NCBI GenBank assembly: GCA_050246115.1
Contig: JBFWWP010000014.1
Span: 77,374-141,373, forward strand
Direction of reading: 5' to 3'
Length of the DNA: 64,000 nt
From: JBFWWP01 sp050246115
Lineage (GTDB): Bacteria; Planctomycetota; UBA8108; UBA1146; JAJFFE01
Below are positions 1 to 8,673 of the stretch, piece after piece. The notes beneath the pieces were generated by a model. The model was not told the DNA's origin. It saw only the letters and a program-made list of their open reading frames with translations, and did not search any database. The position numbers were made by a program, and so were the translations under genes. Position 1 is the first letter of the stretch, and the number at the start of each line of letters is the position of its first letter.

Positions 1-1740
1 GCCCTTGCCGATCGACGCGGACTCGGCGTGGCGGACGCCAACGGTTCCTGGACGTTCTGGCAGACCAATGCCCGTGGGCCGGCCGAAACCGAACCAATGC
101 GCCCAGCGAGCAATTCCGGCCCCGTGAAGTCGGTTCTTGCCGAGCTCGTAGTAGTAGTAGTTGCACGAACGCGCGAGAGACTGTCTCAGGTCGATGTCGG
201 CGACCGCGAAACCGTGGTTCGGACAGCGCAGACGATCACGGTGGAGCGGATCGAAGTAGCCGGTGCACGTGACGATTTCGGCGGGCGAAACCAGCCCTTC
301 CTGGAGCGCTCCGACGGCGAGCACCGGCTTGAAAGTCGAACCCGGCGGGACTTGGCCCTGGGACGGACGATCGAGCATTGGCGCTCGCGGGTCGGCCAGG
401 GCCGAACCCCAGCTCGATCGATCGGCAAGGTCGAAGGAAGGGAGCGAACACCAACCAAGCACTTCGCCGGTGCCAGGCACTCCCACCAAGGCACAGCCCG
501 CTTTGACGCCGCGCGCGGTGAGCATCGATTCCATGGCCCGGGAGAGTTCGAGGTCGATCGTGAGTTGGACGCTTTCTCCCGGGATCATGGCCGCTTCCTG
601 GAGGGGTGCCGGGCTCTCTCTCCGAAAGCGATCGACCTCGAAGATCCTGGCTCCGGGTTCACCGCAGAGTCGGGGCTCGAGAATCCGCTCGAGTCCGGCG
701 ACGCCAACGTAGCGCTGGCTGAGCAGCGACGCCGAACGCAGCGCGAGGAAGGTGCGGATGTCGTTGATCCCTCGCTGTGGCGGGTGCAAGCCGACATCGC
801 CGCCCGGGCCCGGCGATCCTGCGGGCCGGGGTCCCAGGTAGCCCGTGAGCTGCGCGAGCGTGCTCCGGCCGGGATACTCGCGCCGGGTGCTTGGACGCAC
901 GAGGAGCCCCGGGTACTCCTCGGGCTGGAGCGAGATCGCGAGCACCACGGCAAAGGGGATGTCTCGCGCCAGCACCCGCTCTTCTTCGAACGCCCATTGT
1001 CGGGCGGTGAGGTTGGGCTCGCGCCGGGCTTCGAGATAGGGCAGCCAAACGGCTTCGGCGAAGAACGCATGGGGATCGGCGATTCCAAGGCTCTGGGCGG
1101 CCGCGAGCACCGCTCGTTCCCCGGCAAACAGAGCTGCGCTCAGCCGCACGTCGGTGCCGTCTTCGCCAGCGACGAGTTCGATTCCGGGGTAGTCGGTGGG
1201 ACGACGCGCGATGGCGGCTTCGAGTGCCGCGGCGCGCGGATCCGAAAGGCCGCGGATCCAGGAGAAAGCCGGAGGCGGGGTCGAAGACGTCAAGTACGGC
1301 CGGATCTGGAGACGAATTCCCTGGAGCTCGAAGTACAGCTGCTCTGTAGCCAACGACGCCGCCGGCTGGGGGTCCGCAAGCGCCAGGGTTCGTGCCACGC
1401 GATTCGCGACGGCGCGCGCGCGTTCGAGGTCTTTGAGCGTGAAGACCAAGTCGTGCGACGGAACCTCGACTGCGAGCGGCTGGCCGTACCGATCGAAGAT
1501 GTTCCCGCGCACGGGGGGAAGGTAGCGCAGACTCCGACTCGTGATCTCCGCGTTGATGCGGAAGTGGTCGCTGGCGTAGACCTGCAGCCAGACCAAGCGG
1601 CTGACGACCCCGCCGAACAGCAGGAGGAGCACGAAAGCGAGGGCGTAGATGCGACGGCGTTGCACGAGTTCTCGGGTTCCTCCCGGGCGCTGGAAACTCG
1701 AGCTCCCCTGAGCACGGATCCGCAGAGCGCGCGTCGCCAT
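1..1740 (-). CDS. mrdA: Penicillin-binding protein 2 (peptidoglycan transpeptidase), C-terminus cut off by window edge
   Basis: The minus-strand frame starting at ATG 1740 stays open to base 1 (580 codons). It has a short basic N-terminus, one membrane segment (about residues 31-48, LAFVLLLLFGGVV), then the class-B PBP entry motif PPVRGNIFDRYGQPLA. The catalytic SxxK is STFK at residues 468-471, followed by the SxN motif SCN in ARSCNYYYYELG. The KTG motif would lie beyond the window. The active-site Ser is later than in E. coli PBP2 (about 330), so the pedestal region is enlarged. It is last in mreB-mreC-mreD-mrdA, matching the rod complex that cross-links lateral-wall peptidoglycan in the periplasm. 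An in-frame TGA shortly upstream supports the ATG. Long open frames on the opposite strand are shadows. Confidence 0.9.
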   Translation of the reverse strand, partial: MATRALRIRAQGSSSFQRPGGTRELVQRRRIYALAFVLLLLFGGVVSRLVWLQVYASDHFRINAEITSRSLRYLPPVRGNIFDRYGQPLAVEVPSHDLVFTLKDLERARAVANRVARTLALADPQPAASLATEQLYFELQGIRLQIRPYLTSSTPPPAFSWIRGLSDPRAAALEAAIARRPTDYPGIELVAGEDGTDVRLSAALFAGERAVLAAAQSLGIADPHAFFAEAVWLPYLEARREPNLTARQWAFEEERVLARDIPFAVVLAISLQPEEYPGLLVRPSTRREYPGRSTLAQLTGYLGPRPAGSPGPGGDVGLHPPQRGINDIRTFLALRSASLLSQRYVGVAGLERILEPRLCGEPGARIFEVDRFRRESPAPLQEAAMIPGESVQLTIDLELSRAMESMLTARGVKAGCALVGVPGTGEVLGWCSLPSFDLADRSSWGSALADPRAPMLDRPSQGQVPPGSTFKPVLAVGALQEGLVSPAEIVTCTGYFDPLHRDRLRCPNHGFAVADIDLRQSLARSCNYYYYELGKNRLHGAGIARWAHWFGFGRPTGIGLPERPGTVGVRHAESASIGKG

Positions 1741-1938
1741 TGTGGGCCGCTCTGCCAAGAAGGCAATTCATTGCTCTTTCCAGTGACCCGGTCCCAATCA
1801 GTAGGCCCAAACGAAGGCGTAGTGCGCTTGGCTCCAAGGGGCTGTCGCCGTCAGCGCTGAGCGGGAACTAGAGTTGCTTGCCAATGCGCTTGAACTGGGC
1901 CCCCCGATCGTCCACGGGGGACGCATGAGCGCCAGCGT

Positions 1939-2424
1939 TCAGAGCGGATAGCGGTGGCTGCGCAGGAGCGGGGTCGCGAGGTCCCAGATCGGGAAAAGCA
2001 CTGCACCGAGCATGACCCCGAGGAGAGCGCTCTGGAGGCCGACCTGAACCAGCACACCGGCAGGGAGCCACGACTGCAGGTAAGCCCGAAAGCACACCGT
2101 AGCGCCCACGCCGATGGCCATGACCGGGAGTCGCCGCCAGGGGTCACGGAGGTGCACCGAGAGTCGGAAGAGCTGCTGGAGTTCGGCCGCGAGCGCGAGT
2201 GGGATCCAGGCAAGCGGCAGTTGGTCCGGCCCCAGAGCCGAGCGCACGCAGGCAATCGAGATCAAGGTCAGGTAGATCCGCGGACGTCGGTCTCGCTGGG
2301 CAAGGAACACGAGAAACAAGAGGGGTACGTCCGGCTGCGCCAGGCCGATGCGCAGTAGCGGGCTGAAGACCATGTCGGTCAGGAACGCGAGACCGAGCAT
2401 GACGTAGAGCGGAACGATCTTCAT
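1939..2424 (-). CDS. mreD: Rod shape-determining membrane protein MreD
   Basis: This 161-residue, very hydrophobic protein has about five membrane segments (MKIVPLYVMLGLAFL, PDVPLLFLVFLAQ, LAWIPLALAAEL, VMAIGVGATVCF, VGLQSALLGVMLGAVLF), the usual size and profile of MreD. No catalytic motif is expected. Identification rests mainly on its place between mreC and mrdA, because MreD sequences diverge strongly. It would sit in the inner membrane linking MreC, MreB and PBP2. There is a 79-bp gap after mreC and about 200 bp before mrdA; no clear Shine-Dalgarno is visible. Confidence 0.85.
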   Translation of the reverse strand: MKIVPLYVMLGLAFLTDMVFSPLLRIGLAQPDVPLLFLVFLAQRDRRPRIYLTLISIACVRSALGPDQLPLAWIPLALAAELQQLFRLSVHLRDPWRRLPVMAIGVGATVCFRAYLQSWLPAGVLVQVGLQSALLGVMLGAVLFPIWDLATPLLRSHRYPL

Positions 2425-2503
2425 TCGTCGTGGGACCGTGGTTCGTGATGCGGTCTAGGTGTCATTGGATTCTGCAGTACTCCGGACTCGACTCCAAAGG
2501 GAC

Positions 2504-3226
2504 TCACTGCCCCGGTGGCACGAGAATGATCACCGCCCGCAGGTCCGTCCAGCGAACGGGGAGACGAACGCGAACGGACTCTGGAGAGACATGCGCCTCC
2601 GACACTTCGCCAAGCACGATCCCGCGCGGGAAGATCGCCGGCGCACCGGTCCCGGGAATCTCGCCCGCTGTGATCAGTAGGTCACCGACTTCGAATCGCG
2701 TTCGCTCGCGCAGGTAGGCCGGACACAGGAGTCCTGGGCCGACTCCGCCAATCGCGACTCCCTCCGCGCCGTCGGACGAGCGGGTGAAGTGCGCCCGAAA
2801 GCTGGGATCGTCAGCCAGGGCCAGACGCGACTGAGTCTTCCACACCTCGGCGACGCGACCAACGACCCCCGCGTCGCAAATGACTCCGAACCCGACGCGG
2901 ACACCGTGGTCCTGCCCGATGTCGACCAGCGCGCTGCTGCGTTCGCCCCCCAGATCTCGATACGGAAACATCGACGCCGGGATGGGGCGATACCCGCTCA
3001 ACGGTTGTCCGACCTGGGTCAGTACCGACAAGCGCTGGCGGAGCGCGGCGTTTTCCTCCTCGAGGCTTACGGCCCTTTGTCGGAGACGCGAGAGTTCGAG
3101 TTCCGAGGGGGGGAGCGGGGTGACCGGAGAGCAAATCCGGAGCGGCAAGCCCAGCGCGATCAACGCCGCCCACACGCCCAGCGCGACGTATGCACTGCGC
3201 CGCCGCGCGCGCGAGCCGGCGCTCAC
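2504..3226 (-). CDS. mreC: Rod shape-determining protein MreC
   Basis: The 240-residue protein has an N-terminal membrane anchor (about residues 11-28), a short coiled coil (LSRLRQRAVSLEEENAALRQRL, about 45-66), then the beta-rich MreC core. Family-typical stretches are ALVDIGQDHGVRVG, GVVGRVAEV, and the C-terminal GDLLITAG...FPRGIVLGEV. It starts at GTG 3226 with GAGGA upstream. MreC is a periplasmic scaffold activating PBP2. Its position between mreB and mreD is canonical. It is slightly shorter than E. coli MreC, losing only the variable tail. Confidence 0.93.
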   Translation of the reverse strand: MSAGSRARRRSAYVALGVWAALIALGLPLRICSPVTPLPPSELELSRLRQRAVSLEEENAALRQRLSVLTQVGQPLSGYRPIPASMFPYRDLGGERSSALVDIGQDHGVRVGFGVICDAGVVGRVAEVWKTQSRLALADDPSFRAHFTRSSDGAEGVAIGGVGPGLLCPAYLRERTRFEVGDLLITAGEIPGTGAPAIFPRGIVLGEVSEAHVSPESVRVRLPVRWTDLRAVIILVPPGQ

Positions 3227-3290
3227 CGAGTGTGTCCTCGCGATCGTTGCATGATCTCCCGATCGCTCGCGTCAACGCGCTGGCTGGGCC

Positions 3291-4349
3291 TCAGAGGTCA
3301 TCCTCGATCGAGTCGAGGACCGAGGCGTACTGGTCGAGCCGCTCGAGGAAGACCGCGGTTCCCCGCGCCACGCAGGTCAAAGGATCGTCGGCTACGCGGA
3401 CCGGAAGGCCGGTCTCCTCGTGAATCAACCGATCCAAGCCCCGGAGCAAAACGCCACCACCGCACAGCACGATGCCGCGCTCGACGAGGTCGGCGGAGAG
3501 TTCGGGGTGGGTCTTCTCGAGGGTCGTCTTGATGCCACCGAGGATCGCATTGACCGGTTCCTTGAGCGCTTCTCGAATCTCTTCGCTGGCAATGGTCACC
3601 GAGCGCGGTAGGCAAGAGATCAAATCACGCCCCCGAACCTCCAGCGCCATCTCCTGGGCCAGCGGGTAAGCAGAACCAATGGCGATCTTCACGCGTTCTG
3701 CGGTCAGCTCCCCAAGCAAGATATTGTAGGTGCGCCGCATGTACTGAATGATCGCCTCGTCCATGTCGTCACCGGCCACCCGGAGAGAGACCGAGGTCAC
3801 GACATCGGCGAGAGACAGCACCGCGATCTCCGTGGTTCCGCCGCCCACGTCGACCACCATGTTCGCAACGGGCTCCTCGATCGGTAATCCGACCCCCAAC
3901 CCGGCAGCCCGGGGCTCCTCCACCAGATAGACCTTGCGGGCCCCGGCTCGCTCGGCCGAGTTGTATACTGCACGCTTCTCGACGGCCGTGATCCCGCTGG
4001 GGATGGCGATGACGACGCGCGGGCTGAAGAAGCGCCGACGATTGTGGACCTTCGTGATGAAGTAGTTCAGCAAGGCCTCTGTGAGTTCGAAATCGGCGAT
4101 CACGCCATCCTTGAGGGGGCGAATGGCCTCGATCGAACCGGGAGTCTTGCCAAGCATTTGCTTTGCGACGGAACCGACGGCTTTTCCGTCGAGGAGCACT
4201 TGGTTGGTCCCCGCCTTGACCGCGACGACGGAAGGCTCCGAAAGCACGATGCCCTCGCCACGGACGCAGACCAGGGTGTTGGCGGTACCGAGGTCGATAC
4301 CCATGTCGGTCGAGAACAGACCGTAGACGCGGTTGAGCAGGTTGAACAT
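3291..4349 (-). CDS. mreB: Rod shape-determining actin homologue MreB
   Basis: The start is taken at ATG 4349 (MFNLLNRVYGLFSTDMGIDL), giving 352 residues, close to E. coli MreB (347). The frame runs open 29 codons further upstream but that extension is not MreB-like. Actin-fold motifs are visible: phosphate-1 DLGTANTLV, phosphate-2 VVDVGGGTTEIAVLSL, connect/adenosine motifs EEPRAAGLGVGLPIEEP and GIVLCGGGVLLRGLDRLI. MreB forms membrane-bound filaments that direct the elongation machinery. It is first in the mreBCD-mrdA cluster. There is no convincing Shine-Dalgarno close to the ATG. Confidence 0.95.
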   Translation of the reverse strand: MFNLLNRVYGLFSTDMGIDLGTANTLVCVRGEGIVLSEPSVVAVKAGTNQVLLDGKAVGSVAKQMLGKTPGSIEAIRPLKDGVIADFELTEALLNYFITKVHNRRRFFSPRVVIAIPSGITAVEKRAVYNSAERAGARKVYLVEEPRAAGLGVGLPIEEPVANMVVDVGGGTTEIAVLSLADVVTSVSLRVAGDDMDEAIIQYMRRTYNILLGELTAERVKIAIGSAYPLAQEMALEVRGRDLISCLPRSVTIASEEIREALKEPVNAILGGIKTTLEKTHPELSADLVERGIVLCGGGVLLRGLDRLIHEETGLPVRVADDPLTCVARGTAVFLERLDQYASVLDSIEDDL

Positions 4350-4762
4350 GAAGAGGTGGAAGCTCCCAACCTGGTTGGCGCGAGTCCGCGGTGGTAACAG
4401 AATCCGGTCAGCACACTCCCCAGGGCTCTCCACCAACGGTCATCGCGCTCGTTCGGGTCGAGTTCCGAGCGACGTCGGGTAGGCCGATCAGCGGACAGAA
4501 GGGAGCGCCGTCGGTCGAGCCAGCGAAGGACCCCGGAGTATAGCGGGCGACCCGAAGCGCGAACATCGAATCGTGGGGGTGTTCGAGCCGGGAGCCGATC
4601 CTCGGGCTGGTCTGGGGGAGCGGGTTGCTTGGGCCGAAGAGGGAAGTGGCGCGCCCCCCCCGCCGGGTCGCCCGTTCGCGGCCGAGGCAAAATAGAAAGA
4701 GACCGAGCGCGCAGGTCGCGCTCGGTCTCTTTGGGCTTCTGCCAGGTGCGGAGGCCGAACCG
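4350..4762. other. Intergenic region upstream of mreB
   Basis: This holds the mreB leader and the terminator of the upstream two-gene operon (4696-4732). No convincing gene is present. A clear sigma-70-like promoter for mreB was not identified by eye. Confidence 0.6.
4696..4732 (-). terminator. Intrinsic terminator after the coiled-coil/small membrane protein operon
   Basis: A perfect 16-bp stem (arms 4696-4711 and 4717-4732) closes a 5-nt loop. Read on the minus strand it is followed by TCTATTTTGCC, a T-rich tract, about 30 bp past the stop of the gene ending at 4763. Confidence 0.85.
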
Positions 4763-5005
4763 CTATTGGGTCTCGCCCGCGTGGTCCTTCAGCAGCTTCT
4801 CGGCCTTGATCAGCTTTCCGCCCGTCATTTCTGCCTTGTAGGCGGCGCGGGCACTGGTCGTCGGGCCTTCTGCGCCGGCGACCGTGAGGCCCCGCAAGTG
4901 CATTCCGAGCAGCACGACGGCGGCGATCATTGCGAACGCCGACACCGCGAGCAGAGAAGTGCCGAGTGGGCTCGAAGCCCGCTTCTCGATGATTTGGTCG
5001 TTCAC
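4763..5005 (-). CDS. Small single-pass membrane protein, function unknown
   Basis: An 80-residue protein starting at GTG 5005, whose GTGA overlaps the TGA of the preceding gene by 4 bp, so the two are translationally coupled. It has one membrane helix (about residues 16-38, TSLLAVSAFAMIAAVVLLG) and a short Lys/Glu-rich tail (GGKLIKAEKLLKDH). I recognise no family. An upstream ATG at 5062 would lie well inside the previous gene and gives an unlikely Arg-rich extension. A strong terminator follows. Confidence 0.65.
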   Translation of the reverse strand: MNDQIIEKRASSPLGTSLLAVSAFAMIAAVVLLGMHLRGLTVAGAEGPTTSARAAYKAEMTGGKLIKAEKLLKDHAGETQ

Positions 5006-5862
5006 TGGGCTCCCGTCCGCACGCGGTCGCCGACTTGCGGCGCCTGCCCGTCCGCGAGCCACAGGATCTTGGCGCCAGCCATGTCGTCGGTGACCCGACT
5101 CACTTCGACCTTGCCGATGAAGTTCGACCCTCGTGAGATCGAGAACTCAAAGCCCGGCTCCACTTTGTCGTGGGCGCCCACCGACATGACGATCAGTCCG
5201 TCTTCCGCGCTCACCGCTACGACTTGGCCATCGATCGCCGGCGGAACCGGTTTCACGAGGATCGTGTCGAAGTTGAAACCGGATTCGCGCAGTCGCGCAA
5301 GAATGTTGCCCTTCTCCTCCGCGTCGTCGCGCAGGGTCGCGATGAGCGTGCTGGCTTCGGCCAGTTGGCTAGCCATTTCGTTCTTGTCGAGCAGGGAGCG
5401 CGACAAGAGCTGCTCAGCGTTCTTCTTGGCTTCCTCGGCCCGATTCAGAGCCTGTTGAGCCTCGTCGAGGGTCGACGACAGGCGCGAGATCTCCGAGTCC
5501 TTGGACTCGATGAAGCTGTCCTTCTTCCTCACGTTGGCGAGGGCTTCGTCCAACGAAGCCTGCAGTTTGGCTTCCTTGCTGCGTAGGTCACCGACGGTGT
5601 TCTCGAGCTGCAACTTCAGGTTGTCGAGACGCTTGATCTCGTCCTGACTGGTCAGCTTGTCCGCTTCGAGTTGCTTGCGTACGTCGCGCGCAGCACTCAA
5701 GAGCCCGTCGAACTCCTTGATCTTCTCTTGGTACGCCTCTTGGAATTCTTTGCTTTCCGCGACCCAGTTCTTGCTCGTGGTGAACACCGTGGCGCTCACG
5801 CCGAGAAAGAACACGGCGAGGATCAAGTTCAGAACAACAAGCGTCTTGGCCAGCAAGCTCAT
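5002..5862 (-). CDS. Membrane-anchored coiled-coil protein with C-terminal beta domain
   Basis: The 286-residue protein starts with a membrane anchor (LAKTLVVLNLILAVFFLGVS, residues 4-23), followed by about 150 residues of heptad-rich coiled coil rich in Lys, Glu, Leu and Ser. It ends with a compact beta-rich part (about 200-286: AIDGQVVAVSAEDGLIVMSV, FIGKVEVSRV, ILWLADGQAPQVGDRVRT). This order, anchor then coiled coil then small beta barrel, resembles MreC in layout, but MreC-specific motifs are absent. It forms an operon with the 80-residue membrane protein and lies upstream of mreB, separated by a terminator. Exact function unknown; a periplasmic scaffold is an inference. Confidence 0.75.
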   Translation of the reverse strand: MSLLAKTLVVLNLILAVFFLGVSATVFTTSKNWVAESKEFQEAYQEKIKEFDGLLSAARDVRKQLEADKLTSQDEIKRLDNLKLQLENTVGDLRSKEAKLQASLDEALANVRKKDSFIESKDSEISRLSSTLDEAQQALNRAEEAKKNAEQLLSRSLLDKNEMASQLAEASTLIATLRDDAEEKGNILARLRESGFNFDTILVKPVPPAIDGQVVAVSAEDGLIVMSVGAHDKVEPGFEFSISRGSNFIGKVEVSRVTDDMAGAKILWLADGQAPQVGDRVRTGAQ

Positions 5863-6520
5863 GCCTGTCTTTCCTCCCTTCCGGGGATTGGGGTGCTCCG
5901 ACTCGAGCGAAGCAAGAGGCGGTGTGTGTGTGTTCGGTGGTGTGGCGCAGCGGCCGCTCCAGTAGCGACGCTGCCGGACTACAAAAGGGTCGAAAGGCGA
6001 CTCAACGTGCGCGACTCGAAAGCGACCGTCGCTCGGTCGGGGGCGGCTGCCCTATGGCTGAAAACCTCCGTACTGAGAACTCTTCCCTTCCGAGCAGCAC
6101 GAACTCCGGAGCCTGACTCGAAGGAGGCCTCGATGCCCTGCACCGGAAGACGCTGCACCCGAAGGTGCTGCACCCGATTGCTGACCGGCCTTCGGTACCC
6201 GACCAAAGGAGTCCCCGGTGGCGCTCGACGGAGCAGGTTGGCACTTTGGCAGAAAAGTTCAAGTCCTTCCGTGCAGGCTACTTCTCGCACTCGCAACGGA
6301 CTACCACCCCGTGTTTGCGGGCAATCGCTCGCCACAGTGGGCTGGAACCGGCTACCATGATCGGGTTGCGTCAGACGGCATTTTGGCGCAAGGCCCGAAA
6401 TTATAGCGACACCGGGCGCCGGGTCAAGCTGGGGCTCCCGTTCCGCGTTCGTAGCTCTGCACCCTGGAGCGAGTTACGTTCTGTCGCGCCGGCCAAACAG
6501 GATCGGGAGAGGGTGCCATC
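5863..6520. other. Gene-poor region between divergent operons
   Basis: About 660 bp with no convincing reading frame on either strand. It should hold the promoters for the minus-strand coiled-coil operon and for plus-strand ribE. Three imperfect 15-bp repeats starting CTGCACC lie at 6138-6182. I looked for an FMN riboswitch core before ribE and did not see one. Confidence 0.5.
6138..6182 (+). repeat. Three imperfect 15-bp tandem repeats
   Basis: Units CTGCACCGGAAGACG, CTGCACCCGAAGGTG and CTGCACCCGATTGCT lie head to tail in the region before ribE. No function can be assigned. Confidence 0.5.
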
Positions 6521-7153
6521 TTGTTCACTGGGATCGTGGAACGGGTGGCGCGAATCGAGCGCGTTGCCAAGACCCCAACCGGGCATCGGCTGGTGGTCGA
6601 GGGCGAGCACACGGCACCCCTGGAGGCGGCGGCGTCAGGCGCGAGGGACGGGTTTCAGGCCGGGGAGAGCATCGCCCTGAACGGAGTGTGCTTGACGCTC
6701 CTTCGGAACGACGAACTCGCGTTCGACGTGATCCCCGAGACTCTGCGCCGGACCAACCTCGGAGAGCTCGGCCCCGGCTCGTGGGTGAATCTGGAGCGCG
6801 CCCTGCGAGTGGGGGACCGGCTCGGCGGGCACTACGTTCAAGGGCATGTCGATACAACCGGTGTGATCACGGAGGTTCGCCGCGAAGCCGGCGAGACCGT
6901 GGTGCGAGTCGAGGTCGCCGAGCCCGATCGGTTTCGTTGCGTTCCGAAGGGGTCCGCCACGGTCGATGGCGTCAGCCTAACCGTGGTCGACCGTGGGCCG
7001 AACTGGTTCACGATTGCGTTGATCCCTCATACCCTGAGCATCACGACGTTCGGGCAACGCGTGCTTGGCGATCGCGTCAACTTGGAGATGGACCACTTCG
7101 GGAAGTGGGTCGAGGAACTCCAGCGTGGCCGGTCGATCCAACCCGCCCCGTGA
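6521..7153 (+). CDS. ribE: Riboflavin synthase (alpha subunit type)
   Basis: The enzyme makes riboflavin from two 6,7-dimethyl-8-ribityllumazine molecules in the cytoplasm. The 210-residue protein has the two lumazine-binding repeats of the family: N-terminal FTGIVERV, SIALNGVCLTL, GGHYVQGHVDTTG, then second-barrel GSATVDGVSLTVVD and SITTFGQR. Length is normal (about 200-215). The start is TTG 6521, preceded at a good distance by GGGAGAGGG (6505-6513). No other rib gene is in the window, so it is probably encoded apart from the rest of the pathway. gltX follows 56 bp downstream. Confidence 0.95.
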   Translation: MFTGIVERVARIERVAKTPTGHRLVVEGEHTAPLEAAASGARDGFQAGESIALNGVCLTLLRNDELAFDVIPETLRRTNLGELGPGSWVNLERALRVGDRLGGHYVQGHVDTTGVITEVRREAGETVVRVEVAEPDRFRCVPKGSATVDGVSLTVVDRGPNWFTIALIPHTLSITTFGQRVLGDRVNLEMDHFGKWVEELQRGRSIQPAP

Positions 7154-7209
7154 CCGCCGACGGCGTAACGCCCGTTCCAGTTTCCGGATCGCGAGAAAGG
7201 AACTGCACC

Positions 7210-8673
7210 GTGTCGATGAAAGGACCGCGGGTTCGGATTGCGCCGAGTCCGACGGGGGATCCGCACGTGGGTACCGCGTACGTGGCCTTGTTCAATCGCA
7301 CCTTTGCTCGGAAGTCAGGAGGTTCGTTCCTCCTGCGGATCGACGACACCGACCGCACGCGCTATCGCGCCGACTCCGAGCAGGCGATCTTCCGGGCACT
7401 GCGCTGGCTTGGCATCGAGTGGAACGAAGGCCCGGATATCGGCGGACCCTGCGCTCCGTACCGACAATCCGAGCGGACGCAACTCTACCGGCAGGCTGTG
7501 GAGCGATTGCTCGCCAATGGGCAAGCCTACCGCTGCTTCTGCACACCCGAGCGTCTACAGGGCCTTCGGGAACAGCAGCGCGAGAGCCGCGATGAGTTCG
7601 GTTACGATCGTCATTGTCGAAAGCTGTCTCCGGAAGCGGTGGCCCTCGAAGTCGAGCGGGGGGTGCCCTTCACCGTTCGCTTGCGGGTGCCGGAGAGCGG
7701 TTGCACGACATTTCGCGATGAGTTGCGTGGCGTGATCTCGGTAGAGAATCGTGAGATCGACGATCAAGTCCTGATGAAGTCCGACGGGTTCCCGACGTAC
7801 CACTTGGCGAGCGTCGTCGACGATACCTCCATGGGGGTCACTCATATCGTTCGAGCCGAGGAATGGATCATCTCCACACCCAAGCACGTCCTGATCTACG
7901 AAGCCCTGGGAGAACCTCGGCCGCTGTTCTTCCATGTGCCCCTGCTGCGCAATGCCGATCACACGAAGATCTCCAAGCGGAAGAACCCGGTGTCCCTCGA
8001 TTGGTACCGGGAGCAGGGCTATCTCCCGGAAGCCCTCGTCAACTTCCTGTCGCTGCTGGGCTGGTCCCCGCCCGACGGGCAAGAGATCTTCACGCCGGAT
8101 CACTTCCAGCAGCAGTTTCGACTCGAAGACATCAACACGGGGGGGCCGGTCTTCGACTTGGCCAAGCTGCAGTGGATGAATGGCGTCTACCTGCGGAAGC
8201 TGCCGATCGCTGAGCTCGCGGCGCGACTCGAGAGCGAGGGGTTCTTGCCGGCCGGGGTCGACGCTGCCGCCGCCCAACGGGTGCTCCCGGTCGTGATCGA
8301 ACGGCTCCACTTGCTGTCGGACTTCACGGCGCAAGCCGGCTTCTTCTTCCAGGATGTCGCCGTGGAACCTGCTGGGCTCGTGCCGAAGCAGAAGACTCGT
8401 GCCGACGGCCTGTCTCTGCTCGCCAGTGCGGAAACCGCCCTGGCTGGGCTCGACCCGTGGAACGACACGGGCGTGGCGACGGCCCTCGAACGCGTGGGGG
8501 TCGAGCTCGGACTCAAGAAACCCCAACTCTACATGCCGCTGCGGATGGCGGTCACTGGCAAGCACGACTCGCCCCCGGTACCTGAGGTCGTTGCGCTTCT
8601 GGGACCCGCCCTGGCGATCGCGCGCGTCCGCAAGGCCCACGCGTTGCTCTCCGCGTGGAACGAAGCGACGTGA
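7210..8673 (+). CDS. gltX: Glutamyl-tRNA synthetase
   Basis: This class-I synthetase charges tRNA-Glu. The 487-residue product has the HIGH-equivalent in APSPTGDPHVGTAYVALFN, the acceptor motif LRIDDTDRTRYRADSE, and KMSKS-equivalent KISKRK, then a C-terminal helical anticodon-binding region. Length fits bacterial GluRS. GTG 7210 is preferred over ATG 7216 because GAGAAAGG (7193-7200) lies 9 nt upstream of it. The stop overlaps the GTG of the following PHP gene (GTGA). The window alone does not decide whether it is discriminating or also charges tRNA-Gln. Confidence 0.95.
   Translation: MSMKGPRVRIAPSPTGDPHVGTAYVALFNRTFARKSGGSFLLRIDDTDRTRYRADSEQAIFRALRWLGIEWNEGPDIGGPCAPYRQSERTQLYRQAVERLLANGQAYRCFCTPERLQGLREQQRESRDEFGYDRHCRKLSPEAVALEVERGVPFTVRLRVPESGCTTFRDELRGVISVENREIDDQVLMKSDGFPTYHLASVVDDTSMGVTHIVRAEEWIISTPKHVLIYEALGEPRPLFFHVPLLRNADHTKISKRKNPVSLDWYREQGYLPEALVNFLSLLGWSPPDGQEIFTPDHFQQQFRLEDINTGGPVFDLAKLQWMNGVYLRKLPIAELAARLESEGFLPAGVDAAAAQRVLPVVIERLHLLSDFTAQAGFFFQDVAVEPAGLVPKQKTRADGLSLLASAETALAGLDPWNDTGVATALERVGVELGLKKPQLYMPLRMAVTGKHDSPPVPEVVALLGPALAIARVRKAHALLSAWNEAT

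Noticed and set aside
28..1860. Long plus-strand open frame opposite mrdA
   Set aside because: The minus strand encodes PBP2 with SxxK and SxN motifs; the plus-strand product is Arg/Glu-rich without domains, a codon-bias shadow.
6300..6520. FMN riboswitch before ribE
   Set aside because: Conserved aptamer segments were looked for and not found.
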